Origin: Chelatococcus asaccharovorans
Lineage (GTDB): Bacteria; Pseudomonadota; Alphaproteobacteria; Rhizobiales; Beijerinckiaceae
Assembly: GCF_003201475.1 (NCBI RefSeq)
Contig: NZ_QJJK01000007.1
Coordinates: forward strand, 310,001 to 374,000
Direction of reading: 5' to 3'
DNA: 64,000 nt
Made by a program: the position numbers and the translations under genes. The notes under the pieces are model-generated. The model was given only the letters and a program-made list of their open reading frames with translations. It did no database searches and was not told where the DNA came from. This document shows positions 18,313-26,738 of this stretch, piece after piece (position 1 is the first letter of the stretch; every line of letters begins with the position of its first letter).

Positions 18313-18975
18313 ATGAGCCGTCTTACGCTGATCAGTCACCATCTCTGTCCCTATGTGCAGCGCGCTGTGATCGCGCTCACGGAAAAGTCGGTGCCTTTTG
18401 AGCGCATCGACATCGATTTGGCCAACAAGCCTGACTGGTTCCTGGCGATCTCACCCTTGGGCAAGACGCCGGTGCTCAAAGTGGGCGAGCATGCCATTTT
18501 CGAGAGCGCCGTTATTCTCGAATATCTGGAAGAGACCGAACCCCATCCCCTCCACCCTGTCGATCCGCTCGCGCGCGCCGAGCATCGTTCGTGGATCGAG
18601 TTCGGATCGTCGATCCTGAACGACATCGCTGGGCTCTATAACGCGGCGGATGCCACGGCCTTCGAGGTCAAGGTCGATTCGATCGCGGCAAAATTCGTTC
18701 AGATCGAAGCGAGGTTGACGGATGGTCCCTATTTCGCCGGGGCTGAGTTTTCTCTGGTAGATGCCATCTTCGGACCGATATTCCGCTATTTCGATGTCTT
18801 CGACCGGATTGAAGATTTCGGCATATTTGCAGACAAGCCGAAAGTTACGGCTTGGCGGACGGCTATTGCTGCGCGCCCGTCCGTACAACGCGCCGTCGCG
18901 GCGGATTACCAGCAGCGCCTTTTGGCCTTTCTCGCGGTGCGACCTTCTTACCTTGCAGGCTTGAGGAAAGCATAG
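18313..18975 (+). CDS. Glutathione S-transferase
   Basis: A 220-residue GST. The N-terminal thioredoxin-like domain starts SRLTLISHHLCPYVQRAVIA, with a CPYV motif like omega- or glutaredoxin-like GSTs, so it may act as a thiol transferase or dehydroascorbate reductase. The GSH-binding Glu-Ser pair is in AIFESAVILEYLEE, and the C-terminal domain has FSLVDAIFGPIFRYFDVF. It follows the Rieske gene by three bases and is the last gene of the MarR-controlled operon. Confidence 0.92.
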   Translation: MSRLTLISHHLCPYVQRAVIALTEKSVPFERIDIDLANKPDWFLAISPLGKTPVLKVGEHAIFESAVILEYLEETEPHPLHPVDPLARAEHRSWIEFGSSILNDIAGLYNAADATAFEVKVDSIAAKFVQIEARLTDGPYFAGAEFSLVDAIFGPIFRYFDVFDRIEDFGIFADKPKVTAWRTAIAARPSVQRAVAADYQQRLLAFLAVRPSYLAGLRKA

Positions 18976-19067
18976 GGAGCTCGGAACATGGCGATGGATC
19001 ATCTTCCCACCGAAACGGAAAGTGACGCTACGACGCGAAGTACACTTCACTCCCAAAGGGGGTAGTT

Positions 19068-19360
19068 GTGCCCGTCCAGGTCCGCCATCTCAACTACGTT
19101 ATTGCTGCGGCGGATTATGGCAGCTTCCGTCGAGCGGCTGCTGCATTGGGCGTTCAGGAGTCGGCGATCAGCCGCCGTATCCGCGAACTGGAAGAAAGGG
19201 TTGGCACAGCGTTCTTCGTCCGCTCTTCGAGTGGAGTGACACTCACCCAAGCGGGCGAGCAATTTGTCCAACGTGGTCGAAAGGCGCTGTCAGAAATCGG
19301 CCTTGCACGGATCGAAGCAACGGCGATCGGACGTCGCGAAGACGGGCACGTCAGCATGGG
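19068..19360 (+). pseudogene. LysR regulator, N-terminal remnant
   Basis: The frame starting at 19068 gives a complete LysR HTH (SFRRAAAALGVQESAISRRI) and linker (GVTLTQAGEQFVQRGRKAL). The match stops near DGHVSMG, where the effector domain should begin, and the frame closes at 19415. A C-terminal fragment of the same LysR subgroup appears 1.2 kb downstream at 20530-20986. The two are probably the ends of one gene, split by the lipoprotein gene and an IS66 remnant. Confidence 0.75.
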
Positions 19361-19444
19361 AACGACAAGCCGAACGGAACCGCCGGGCTGCTGCCCCATT
19401 TCGCGCCTGGGGTGACGTGCTTCCGACGCAAGGATGGCCCGAAA

Positions 19445-20275
19445 ATGATTGACTTAAAATCCGCCTGCTTTGCATTGCCCATAATTCTGACGGCTGCTGG
19501 GTGTGCATCCGTGCCTCTGCAGGAAGGAGGCACGCTGACCTCGTACACCAATCTCGGTGAGCCGAAGGGGTCTTTCTCGAAATCAAGAAACTACGTCGAT
19601 ACAAACGTCGTGGCCGCGGCAACGACCGTCAGCATCATGCCAACCGCCTACTCGCCTGGTGCAAAATCACGCGTAACGACCGAGCAAGATCGCGTCCTGG
19701 TGTCGAGAGCATTGGATCGCGAATTATGCGTTGCGTTGAGCGACAAGTATGAGATCGTCGCCCCGGGCCAGCCCGCTGATCTAAAAGTCCGGGCTGTCGT
19801 CACCGATGTGTTGCCAACCGACAAGGTTATGGCGGGCGTTTCGACCGCCGTTACTCTGGGAAGCGGCGCTGTTCTGCCCGTTGGTATTCCACGCCTTCCG
19901 ATCGGGCTGGGTGGGCTTGCGGTCGAGGCGGAGGCTACCGACCGTACCGGCGTCCAACGTGCGGCAATGGTGTGGGCTCGCGGCGCGAATTCGATCACGA
20001 ACACCCCCCGCGTCTCAGAGGTTGGTGACGCCTATAGTCTCGCCTCTACATTCGGCGATGAATTTTCACGGATGCTTATCACCGGAAAGGAGCCGCAGCC
20101 GCTTGATCTGAGTTTACCGTCCGGCCAGCACATACAGTCCTGGCTCGGCGGCGAGCCAAAATATGCAGCCTGCGACGCTTTTGGTCGTTCCTCTGGACTT
20201 GCAAGGGCGCTCCTCGACAAGGTCGGCGCTCCTCCCGAGTGGACAGACAAATCGGCAGAGTCCCCGCCGCAATGA
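19445..20275 (+). CDS. DUF3313-type lipoprotein
   Basis: A 276-residue exported lipoprotein. The signal sequence ends in the lipobox LTAAGC with Cys20 as lipidation site, so it is probably anchored in the outer membrane or periplasm. The body (AYSPGAKSRVTTEQDRVLVS and AADLKVRAVVTDVLPTD-like strands) resembles the DUF3313 family of unknown function. Base composition is close to the surroundings. The gene lies exactly in the gap of a split LysR gene and next to an IS66 fragment, which suggests it was carried there by insertion. Confidence 0.75.
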   Translation: MIDLKSACFALPIILTAAGCASVPLQEGGTLTSYTNLGEPKGSFSKSRNYVDTNVVAAATTVSIMPTAYSPGAKSRVTTEQDRVLVSRALDRELCVALSDKYEIVAPGQPADLKVRAVVTDVLPTDKVMAGVSTAVTLGSGAVLPVGIPRLPIGLGGLAVEAEATDRTGVQRAAMVWARGANSITNTPRVSEVGDAYSLASTFGDEFSRMLITGKEPQPLDLSLPSGQHIQSWLGGEPKYAACDAFGRSSGLARALLDKVGAPPEWTDKSAESPPQ

Positions 20276-20323
20276 TGATCAGACTCGGATTGGCGGCGTG
20301 TGCGCTGACGCTCACAGTATGGC

Positions 20324-20463
20324 ATGGCAGCGGACGGCACCGGCGTGGTGCTCGTCGCCAAGCGGCTGGAGGTTGGCGAATTCCGCTGGCCGAAGATCGA
20401 GGACGGCGTGCTGCGGTTGACAGCGGCGCAGGCCCTGTTCGAGGGTCTAGACCGGCGCCGGGT
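20324..20463 (+). pseudogene. IS66-family TnpB (Orf2) remnant
   Basis: The peptide GVVLVAKRLEVGEFRWPKIE followed by GVLRLTAAQALFEGLDRRRV is the C-terminal half of the IS66 accessory protein TnpB, with a few residues deleted near LTAAQ. No start, no TnpA and no TnpC accompany it. It is a dead insertion sequence fragment and marks the right edge of the segment that splits the LysR gene. Confidence 0.75.
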
Positions 20464-20529
20464 GATGAGCCACACCGGAGGACGGTGCCAGTCGCGGAAA
20501 GCTGAGAGCCCTCGCAAGCCACTGGCGAA

Positions 20530-20986
20530 TATGATTGAAGGCGACATCGATTTCGGAGTGCTCGCTGACGAATACATCATCGTCAGCGAAGGTGCTCCTG
20601 GAAAGGAAGTCGACGACGATCTTGTCAAGCGGCTTGCCGATCTTGGGCGCCATCCTGGAGTTCACCATCAGGCAGTCGGCGGGGACAGCTTAATGCACCT
20701 CGTGGCGCTCGGGCGTGGTTTGACCATAATCGGCGAAACGACAACGGCAGCACTATTCCCGGGTGTCACGTTCGCCCGACCGCGGACGAAATCCTTCCGT
20801 TCTGCGCAATTTGGTCGCCCAGCAACGATAATGCCGCTTTGCGTCGACTTGCCGAAGACCCGCAGCGAGGAGAAGCGCTGGTCGAGCGAGGTCCGCAAGC
20901 GACTGCCCGAGTGGGTGGCGGGAACGGCGCAGCCGACCATCGCGAATGCGCTGGCCAGCGAGGGATTGGCGGCGGCGAGACCATGA
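20530..20986 (+). pseudogene. LysR regulator, C-terminal remnant
   Basis: The reading frame shows the second half of a LysR effector domain: DEYIIVSEGAPGKEVDDDLV, then DSLMHLVALGRGLTIIGETT and AALFPGVTFARP. The N-terminal half is missing; the frame is joined in phase to the IS66 remnant upstream. It is probably the other end of the LysR gene whose HTH is at 19068. Confidence 0.7.
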
Positions 20987-21004
20987 CGATGATCGTCGGT
21001 CACA

Positions 21005-21283
21005 GTGCCTTTCCGTTGGGCGCGGCGCATAAGCGATTTTCAAAACGTGCTGACGAACGCGCGCAACGACATCCTCGAAGTCTTCGCCAACGCGACCGGC
21101 GACCGCGTGGTTGCGCGGTGGATGTGCTCGGGTCTCAACAACGGGATGTTCGGGCTTCCCGCCGATGGGCGTCCCGTCAGGTTCTCGGGGATCGCCATCT
21201 GGCGTGTCGAGAGCGGACGACTCGCCGAATGCTGGATAGAACGCGCAGGTCTTGAGGCCTTTAAGGATCTGGCGGGCGCCTGA
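21005..21283 (+). pseudogene. SnoaL-like polyketide cyclase/ester cyclase fragment
   Basis: The peptide GDRVVARWMCSGLNNGMFGL, then GRPVRFSGIAIWRVESGRLA and ECWIE, is the C-terminal half of an NTF2/SnoaL-like ester cyclase. A full member is about 130-150 residues and starts earlier; the first half is absent or out of frame here. I read it as a truncated gene rather than a functional enzyme. Confidence 0.6.
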
Positions 21284-21388
21284 CGGTTTGTATCGGCCGA
21301 GGCGCGCTCGATCATACCGATCAGCTCGGCTTAGACGCCTCTGCGGACGCAGGCCAGAGAGCCGCGCGACCGGCCGCTACGTCGGTCG

Positions 21389-22717
21389 TCACTCGACATC
21401 GGGGTTGTCGTCGCTGACCAAATGACGAAGTGTCTGCAGGCCAGCAAGCAGAGCGTCCCGTGGCGGAGCCGAAAGAGCAATTCGCACGGCGTTCGGCGCG
21501 TGTCCGGGGCGGGCGGTGAAGGCGCTGCCTGGAGAAATGGCGATGCCCTGTCGGAATGCCGCCGCAACGAAGGAATCGACCCGCCATGCGCGCGGCAGCT
21601 CCAGCCAGAGCTGGTAAGCGCGAGGATCACCTTTGACATTGAGGCCAGCCAAAGCAGCGCGAGCCATGACCTGTCGTGCAGAGGCATCTTCCCGCTTGAG
21701 TTTGGCAATTTGATCCGCGGTACCATCGACCATCAATTGCAAGCCAACAGCCAGCGGCAATCCCGCAGCAGACCAAGCACCCGAGCGGACGCTCTGAGCG
21801 ATCCGCTCGGTAAGGCCAGCAGGAGAGGCAATGAAGCCCAACGTCATCCCCGGCGCGATGCGTTTGGACAAACTGTCGACAAGGATGACCTGATCGGGTG
21901 CGAGAGCCGCCAGCGGCGCCTCATCGGCGAGAAAACTATAGATCGCATCCTCGATCGCAATCAGCCCGGTTCGTTTGAGAATTGCTGCAATATCTCTGCG
22001 CCGGGCGTCATCCATGGTGATGCCCAAAGGATTGTGAAGGCATGGCTGCAGGTAGATCGCTCTCAACGGGCCTGAACGATGCGCCTCCATAAGCGCGTCG
22101 GGCACTATCCCTTTTTGGTCGAGCTTGAGTGGTGCTAGCGATATTCCGAGCCGCGCGGCGATGCCTTTCACGACCGGGTAGGTCAGGGCCTCGACGCCGA
22201 TCCTGTCGCCTGGCGCTGCCAACGCTGCCATGACGGAGGCAATCGCCTGCTTCCCGTTTCCGGTGAACAGGATGCCCTCGGCACCCGGTTTCCATCCAGC
22301 GCGACCAAGAAATTCTGCTGCGACCGCTCGCGCCTGGGTCGTGGCGGCCGTTCCAACAGGGCGGAGCGCTTGATGAATGGTATCCAGGCGAAGAGTTGCT
22401 TGGAGGGCTTGGATCAAGGCGGCGCCCTGTTCTGGCAGCAGCGGAAAGTTCAGCTCGAGATCAAGTGGAGCAAAGCTCGGCTCGGTAAGAGCTGGAGCGG
22501 GCTGTGCGAGTGCGGTGCGAACATAGGTTCCTCGGCCGACTTCTCCCGAAATCAACCCTCGGCGCGTCAGTTCCGCATAAACCCGGCTCGCCGTCGACGC
22601 CGCGATGCGATGCCGATAGGCAAACTGGCGCTGCGGCGGAAGTCGCTCTCCGGGGCGGAGACGACCGGACGTGATGTCGGACGCAACGGCATCGGCGATA
22701 TCGCGGAAGTCGTTCAT
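21389..22717 (-). CDS. MocR-type PLP-dependent regulator (GntR HTH + aminotransferase domain)
   Basis: A 442-residue MocR regulator. The N-terminal GntR winged HTH spans about residues 1-70 (AVASDITSGRLRPGERLPPQ, then YAELTRRGLISGEVGRGTYV). The rest is a class I aminotransferase-like domain. The PLP lysine is in VDSLSKRIAPGMTLGFI, so cofactor binding is retained. The start at 22717 has GGAG eight bases upstream. It is divergent from a LysE-type exporter gene, the expected target, with repeated ATTGC half-sites between them. An amino acid or amine derivative is the likely effector. Confidence 0.93.
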   Translation of the reverse strand: MNDFRDIADAVASDITSGRLRPGERLPPQRQFAYRHRIAASTASRVYAELTRRGLISGEVGRGTYVRTALAQPAPALTEPSFAPLDLELNFPLLPEQGAALIQALQATLRLDTIHQALRPVGTAATTQARAVAAEFLGRAGWKPGAEGILFTGNGKQAIASVMAALAAPGDRIGVEALTYPVVKGIAARLGISLAPLKLDQKGIVPDALMEAHRSGPLRAIYLQPCLHNPLGITMDDARRRDIAAILKRTGLIAIEDAIYSFLADEAPLAALAPDQVILVDSLSKRIAPGMTLGFIASPAGLTERIAQSVRSGAWSAAGLPLAVGLQLMVDGTADQIAKLKREDASARQVMARAALAGLNVKGDPRAYQLWLELPRAWRVDSFVAAAFRQGIAISPGSAFTARPGHAPNAVRIALSAPPRDALLAGLQTLRHLVSDDNPDVE

Positions 22718-22718
22718 T

Positions 22719-22751
22719 AAATTGCTCCGAGTGCAATATATAAATTGCACC
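22719..22751. promoter_or_regulatory. Repeated ATTGCxC half-sites, probable MocR operator
   Basis: GTGCAA (22731-22736) and TTGCAC (22745-22750) form an inverted repeat, and AAATTGCTCC (22719-22728) and AAATTGCACC (22742-22751) form a direct repeat at 23-base spacing. A mix of inverted and direct copies is the usual layout of MocR sites. The left copy lies over the MocR ribosome binding site. Confidence 0.6.
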
Positions 22752-22803
22752 GATACTACTGCCGGGACAATTTGGCAAACAGCCTCGGTTCGGAGAATTG
22801 ACG

Positions 22804-23442
22804 ATGGTGCCTTTGGTCAGCCTGGCAATGTTTGCCCTGGTTTCGCTCGGGATGGTTCTGACCCCCGGTCCGAACATGATCTACCTGATTACACGCTCCA
22901 TCTGCCAAGGGCGGAGAGCGGGATTCATATCCCTGTTGGGGGTTATATTCGGCTTTGTATTCTACATGTTTTGCGCAGCATTTGGCCTGACGGCAATTCT
23001 ACTTGCCGTTCCCTATGCCTACGAGGCAATCCAGTGGGTGGGGGCTGCATATCTGCTCTACTTGGCCTGGGGCACGATCAAACCCGGTGCCCGATCCGTT
23101 CTCTCTCCAAGGACAGATCTGGATATCGACGGGCCGCGCAAGCTCTTCATGATGGGCTTCGTCACGAACCTGTTAAACCCGAAGATCGCAGTGCTTTATC
23201 TGTCGTTGCTCCCTCAGTTCATCGACCCGTTTGAAGGGCATCTGCTGCTGCAAAGCATCACCCTTGGTTTGACGCAGATCGCGGTCAGCTTCTCCGTCAA
23301 CCTCGCCATCGTCTTCGCGGCCGGTTCCGTCGCCAGTTGGTTTTCTACGCGGCCGACCTGGTTGAAGATCCAGCGTTGGGTAATGGCGGGCGTACTGACG
23401 GCGCTGGCATCAAGACTGGCGCTCGATCACAGGCAGGTGTGA
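22804..23442 (+). CDS. LysE-family translocator
   Basis: A 212-residue inner-membrane exporter of the LysE/RhtB family with six hydrophobic segments. The family signature LTPGPNMIYLITRSICQGRR is present near the N-terminus, and GFVTNLLNPKIAVLYLSLLP in the middle. Members export amino acids or related metabolites. The ATG at 22804 is preceded by CGGAG at a suitable distance; a TTG at 22798 is also in frame. The divergent MocR gene probably controls it. Confidence 0.92.
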   Translation: MVPLVSLAMFALVSLGMVLTPGPNMIYLITRSICQGRRAGFISLLGVIFGFVFYMFCAAFGLTAILLAVPYAYEAIQWVGAAYLLYLAWGTIKPGARSVLSPRTDLDIDGPRKLFMMGFVTNLLNPKIAVLYLSLLPQFIDPFEGHLLLQSITLGLTQIAVSFSVNLAIVFAAGSVASWFSTRPTWLKIQRWVMAGVLTALASRLALDHRQV

Positions 23443-23532
23443 GATCGAAGATGAGGGACGAGGCGGCAGACCGTCCTTCGCTGCGGAATTGTAAGGCGTA
23501 CAGGGAGCTGACCATCGCCTGACGGGTTCGTA

Positions 23533-24171
23533 TTATGACTCCGGGTGGCGATCCGAAGTCGCTTCGCCGGGCCAGGCGCTCAGCGCCGTCGTGGCGACGG
23601 CATCCAGCACGTCGCGTTCGACGCCGTCGCGCGCCTGGATCGACAGGCCCTGAACGACCGCCGCATAGAAGGCAGCCAGCGCCTCCGTGTCGGTCGAGGG
23701 CGCAAGCTCGCCTTCGATCACGGCGCGATCGAACCGCGCCTTGATCGCGGCGATCGTCGCCACTCTTCGCCGGGACAGATCCGCGACCACCAAGGTGTGC
23801 TCGGGCGCGCAGGTCACCGCGCCGCTGGCCAGCATGCAGCCACGCGGTGCCGGCCCTTCGGAATAGACCGCCACTGACTCCTGCAGGATGCGTTCTACCG
23901 CCCGGCGCGCCGTCGGCTCCTCAGCCAGCGCCCGTGCGGTGAAGGAGCCATAGGACGCGCCGTAGCGGTCCAACGCCTCCTGATAGAGCCGCTCCTTGCT
24001 GCCGAACGCGGTGTAGAGGCTCGGCGGGGTCACGCCCATGGCTGCCGTTAGGTCGGCGATGGAGGTGCCCTCGTAGCCGTGCCGCCAGAAAAGCTGCAGC
24101 GCCGTTTCCAGCGCCTCGTCGCGGTCGAGTGCGCGCGGTCGCCCGCGGGGCCGCTTTTCGATCATTTTCAT
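23533..24171 (-). CDS. TetR-family regulator
   Basis: A 212-residue TetR repressor. The N-terminal HTH reads GTSIADLTAAMGVTPPSLYT with the usual AFGSKERLYQEALDRY after it. The C-terminal part resembles the TetR_C_16/AcnR-like ligand-binding type with a GCMLASGAVTCAPE segment. The ATG at 24171 or 24165 is the likely start. It is divergent from an alcohol dehydrogenase gene. A TGAC-N5-GTCA palindrome at about 24218-24230 could be its operator. Confidence 0.92.
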   Translation of the reverse strand: MKMIEKRPRGRPRALDRDEALETALQLFWRHGYEGTSIADLTAAMGVTPPSLYTAFGSKERLYQEALDRYGASYGSFTARALAEEPTARRAVERILQESVAVYSEGPAPRGCMLASGAVTCAPEHTLVVADLSRRRVATIAAIKARFDRAVIEGELAPSTDTEALAAFYAAVVQGLSIQARDGVERDVLDAVATTALSAWPGEATSDRHPES

Positions 24172-24257
24172 AGCAGTCAATGTAAAAATATCTTGACCGG
24201 CGCGCAATCGCCTAATTGACTAGCGGTCACTATTTTAATCCTCGCAAGGAGAAGACC

Positions 24258-25301
24258 GTGACCAAAGCTGCCGTATCGCCATCAGTCACACACCGCGCTT
24301 ACCGGCTCGTTCCGACCGATGGCGGTAGCCGTCTCAACCAGGTCGAGGATGCGGCGCCGGTGCCAGGGCAGGGCGACGTGCTGGTGAGGGTGGAAGCCGC
24401 GAGCCTCAACTACCGCGACCTGCTCGTCCTACGCGGTCAACTCGGAGCCGTGCGTGAAGGGCTGGTTCCGCTCTCCGACGGCGCGGGGCGAGTCGTGGCG
24501 ACGGGCAAGAGCGTGACGCGCTGGCGCGAGGGGGATCGCGTGGCGCCGATCTTCTATCGGGACTGGGTAGCCGGTCCCTATCGCGAGGCATATGGGCGAG
24601 CGGCCCTCGGCGGTGGCGACACCGATGGCGTGCTCGCGGATCTGATCACCGTTCCCGAAGCCTCGCTGGTGCGCATTCCCGACGAGCTGAGCTTCGAGGA
24701 GGCCGCCACCTTGCCATGCGCGGCCTTGACCGCCTGGCAGGCGCTCATGGTCCGCGGCGGCATCGCAGCCGGCGACACGCTTCTGGTTCAGGGCACCGGC
24801 GGCGTCGCGCTCTTCGGACTGCAGATCGCGAGCACCGTGGGGGCGAGGACGATAGTGCTGTCGTCTTCCGACGAAAAGCGCAAGCGGGCCGAAGCGCTCG
24901 GCGCCTTCGCAACGGTGAACTACCGCACGACGCCGGACTGGGACGTCGCGGTGCGCGAACTGACCGATGGGCTCGGCGTCTCGCACATCCTGGAGCTCGG
25001 CGGGCCGGACACCTTCGACCGTTCGCTACGTGCGCTCGCGGCCTGGGGGCACATTGCCCAGATCGGCGTCTTCACGGGCTTCGGACCGCGCTCGAACCTC
25101 ATTCGTCTTCAGCAGATCAACGGCACCATCGACGGCATCAATGTCGGCTCGGCCGAGCAGTTCGAGGCGATGAACGCCTTCCTCGTCGAGCACCGCATCA
25201 AGCCGGTCATCGACAGGAGCTTCGCGTTCGACGAGGCGGGGGCGGCCTATGACGAACTCGCGAGCGGCCGCCACTTCGGCAAGCTCGTCGTCCGCTTTTG
25301 A
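24258..25301 (+). CDS. Zinc-type/quinone oxidoreductase-like alcohol dehydrogenase
   Basis: A 347-residue medium-chain dehydrogenase/reductase. The GroES-like N-terminal domain has ASLNYRDLLVLRGQLGAV, and the nucleotide-binding domain has LLVQGTGGVALFGLQIAST, an AxGGVG-like motif. The usual structural zinc cysteines are absent, as in quinone oxidoreductase-like members, so it is probably NADPH-dependent and zinc-free. AAGGAG at 24246-24251 supports the GTG at 24258 rather than the in-frame ATG at 24216. It is divergent from the TetR gene. Confidence 0.9.
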   Translation: MTKAAVSPSVTHRAYRLVPTDGGSRLNQVEDAAPVPGQGDVLVRVEAASLNYRDLLVLRGQLGAVREGLVPLSDGAGRVVATGKSVTRWREGDRVAPIFYRDWVAGPYREAYGRAALGGGDTDGVLADLITVPEASLVRIPDELSFEEAATLPCAALTAWQALMVRGGIAAGDTLLVQGTGGVALFGLQIASTVGARTIVLSSSDEKRKRAEALGAFATVNYRTTPDWDVAVRELTDGLGVSHILELGGPDTFDRSLRALAAWGHIAQIGVFTGFGPRSNLIRLQQINGTIDGINVGSAEQFEAMNAFLVEHRIKPVIDRSFAFDEAGAAYDELASGRHFGKLVVRF

Positions 25302-25318
25302 GGCCAGGGGGAAATGCC

Positions 25319-25559
25319 ATGCCATTCGTAACGAACCACGGCGTCCAACTCGCATACGATGTTTCGGGCAACGGTCCCGATCTCCTGCTCATTGCCGGCA
25401 CATCGGCGGATCGCGGCCTCTGGGCCCAGTTCCGGCCGGCGCTCGACGAGAAATTCAGGACCATCGCCTTCGACAATCGCGACTCTGGGGCAAGCGCCGA
25501 TGATTGAGGATCCGGCAGCCTTCCTGACCGCTGTCGTCGGCTTCCTCGACGGGCGATGA
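25319..25559 (+). pseudogene. Alpha/beta hydrolase, internally deleted
   Basis: The frame from 25319 begins like an alpha/beta hydrolase (MPFVTNHGVQLAYDVSGNGP, then DLLLIAGTSADRGLWAQFRP and IAFDNRDSGAS) and stops at 25507. Another frame then gives EDPAAFLTAVVGFLDGR, which looks like the C-terminal end of the same family. The nucleophile elbow and the lid domain are missing. The gene has lost its middle and cannot be active. Confidence 0.7.
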
Positions 25560-25682
25560 GACGTCGTATCGAAGGCCGCGAATTGTGCGGCGGTTGCTGG
25601 TCCGGTCCACGACTTCGGACGGCCACCGCGGAGACACCGCCCGATGCGCTTTTTGATGCCGCTAACGGATAGAGGTTCGGAA

Positions 25683-25994
25683 ATGACCCAGCTTGCCATC
25701 ATCGGAACAATTATCGCCCAGTCGGGCAAACGAGAAGAAGTGCTTGAGGCCGTCCTTCGTCACCGCACGCGGTGTTTGAAGGAAGAGGCGGGGGCTATCG
25801 CATTTGAGGTTTTGATCCCAGTGGAGGACGAGACCACGCTTATTCTGTACGAGCTCTACGCAGACGAGGCAGCCTTATCGGCCCACCTGAATGGCAAGAG
25901 TCTCCTGACGCTTCAGGGAGAGGTGGCATCCAAGGTCGTCCGCCTGACCGGCGTTCGGTGCACACTCAAGGGAAGTCCGGAGATTGCTGCCTAG
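25683..25994 (+). CDS. Antibiotic biosynthesis monooxygenase (ABM)-domain protein
   Basis: A 103-residue single-domain ABM protein of the ferredoxin-like dimeric fold (AIIGTIIAQSGKREEVLEAV, then CLKEEAGAIAFEVLIPVEDE and LYELYADEAALSAHL). YgiN-like relatives are cofactor-free quinol monooxygenases. The exact substrate is unknown. The ATG at 25683 follows an AGAGG-type ribosome binding site. It lies after the broken hydrolase, so it was probably the last gene of the TetR-controlled operon. Confidence 0.82.
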   Translation: MTQLAIIGTIIAQSGKREEVLEAVLRHRTRCLKEEAGAIAFEVLIPVEDETTLILYELYADEAALSAHLNGKSLLTLQGEVASKVVRLTGVRCTLKGSPEIAA

Positions 25995-26092
25995 CGGACC
26001 ACGGAAATTCCATAGGATACCGATTCCTATGCTTGTTCGAATACCTGATTAGCCATTCAGATGAAGGTTCGTCGCTACGCGAGAGCGCAGTT

Positions 26093-26560
26093 TCATCGCC
26101 AAGCATGTGTTGAACTCGTCGGCGGACGGACGACAGTATCTTCGGGCCCCAGAACCCGCCCGTCTTGGGAACGAAGCTCCAGCTTCCGCACCGGAAGGCC
26201 GCTCTTCCTATCGACCAGCAGGACATGAGCCTCGTCAGGCTCAAAGAAGAAGTCCTCGCCCCACTGCCTGAGAGCGACGAGGAGCGGAAACAGGCCGCGT
26301 CCCTTTTCTGTCAGCACGTATTCCTGGTAGGGGCTGCCGTCGGACGCCGGGACGGTGTCCATAATGCCGTGGGCGACGAGGTTGCGCAGTCGCGCCGCGA
26401 GGACGTTCTTCGCAAGTCCTAGGTTCTTTTGAAACTCTCCGAACCGGCGCAAGCCATCGAAAGCATCTCGAACGATCAACAACGACCACCAGTCACCGAT
26501 TGCATCCAACGGCCTGGCAACACCGCACATCGAGTCTTTATGGCTGACTCGCTTGACCAT
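26093..26560 (-). CDS. HxlR-family regulator
   Basis: A 155-residue winged-helix regulator of the HxlR family. It shows the DUF24 pattern CGVARPLDAIGDWWSLLIVR, then FGEFQKNLGLAKNVLAARLR and YVLTEKGRGLFPLL. The single N-terminal cysteine is the residue used by redox- or aldehyde-sensing members. The start at 26560 has GGGGAG upstream at normal distance. It is divergent from the alpha/beta hydrolase gene at 26739, and two palindromic sites lie in the spacer. Confidence 0.92.
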   Translation of the reverse strand: MVKRVSHKDSMCGVARPLDAIGDWWSLLIVRDAFDGLRRFGEFQKNLGLAKNVLAARLRNLVAHGIMDTVPASDGSPYQEYVLTEKGRGLFPLLVALRQWGEDFFFEPDEAHVLLVDRKSGLPVRKLELRSQDGRVLGPEDTVVRPPTSSTHAWR

Positions 26561-26642
26561 CGTGACTTGCTCCCCCCGCTCGATCTCCCGCGTCCCCCTT
26601 CCCATCGAAATCGGGAAGATCGCGGCTTTCGCTAGATATAGT

Positions 26643-26697
26643 GGTTGCAAGTTGAAACCTCAAGCGGTATCAACAAGCTTGGTTTTAACTTGAAACT
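26643..26697. promoter_or_regulatory. Two HxlR-type operators
   Basis: GGTTGCAAGTTGAAACC (26643-26659) and GGTTTTAACTTGAAACT (26681-26697) share the 17-bp near-palindrome GGTTxxAAxTTxxAAC(C/T). They lie between the HxlR gene and the divergent hydrolase gene, as expected for autoregulation and control of the neighbour. A third copy is at 27749-27765. Confidence 0.65.
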
Positions 26698-26738
26698 CCG
26701 GACGTCAGCTTGCGCAGGCTCCGGGATTGGAGACATCG

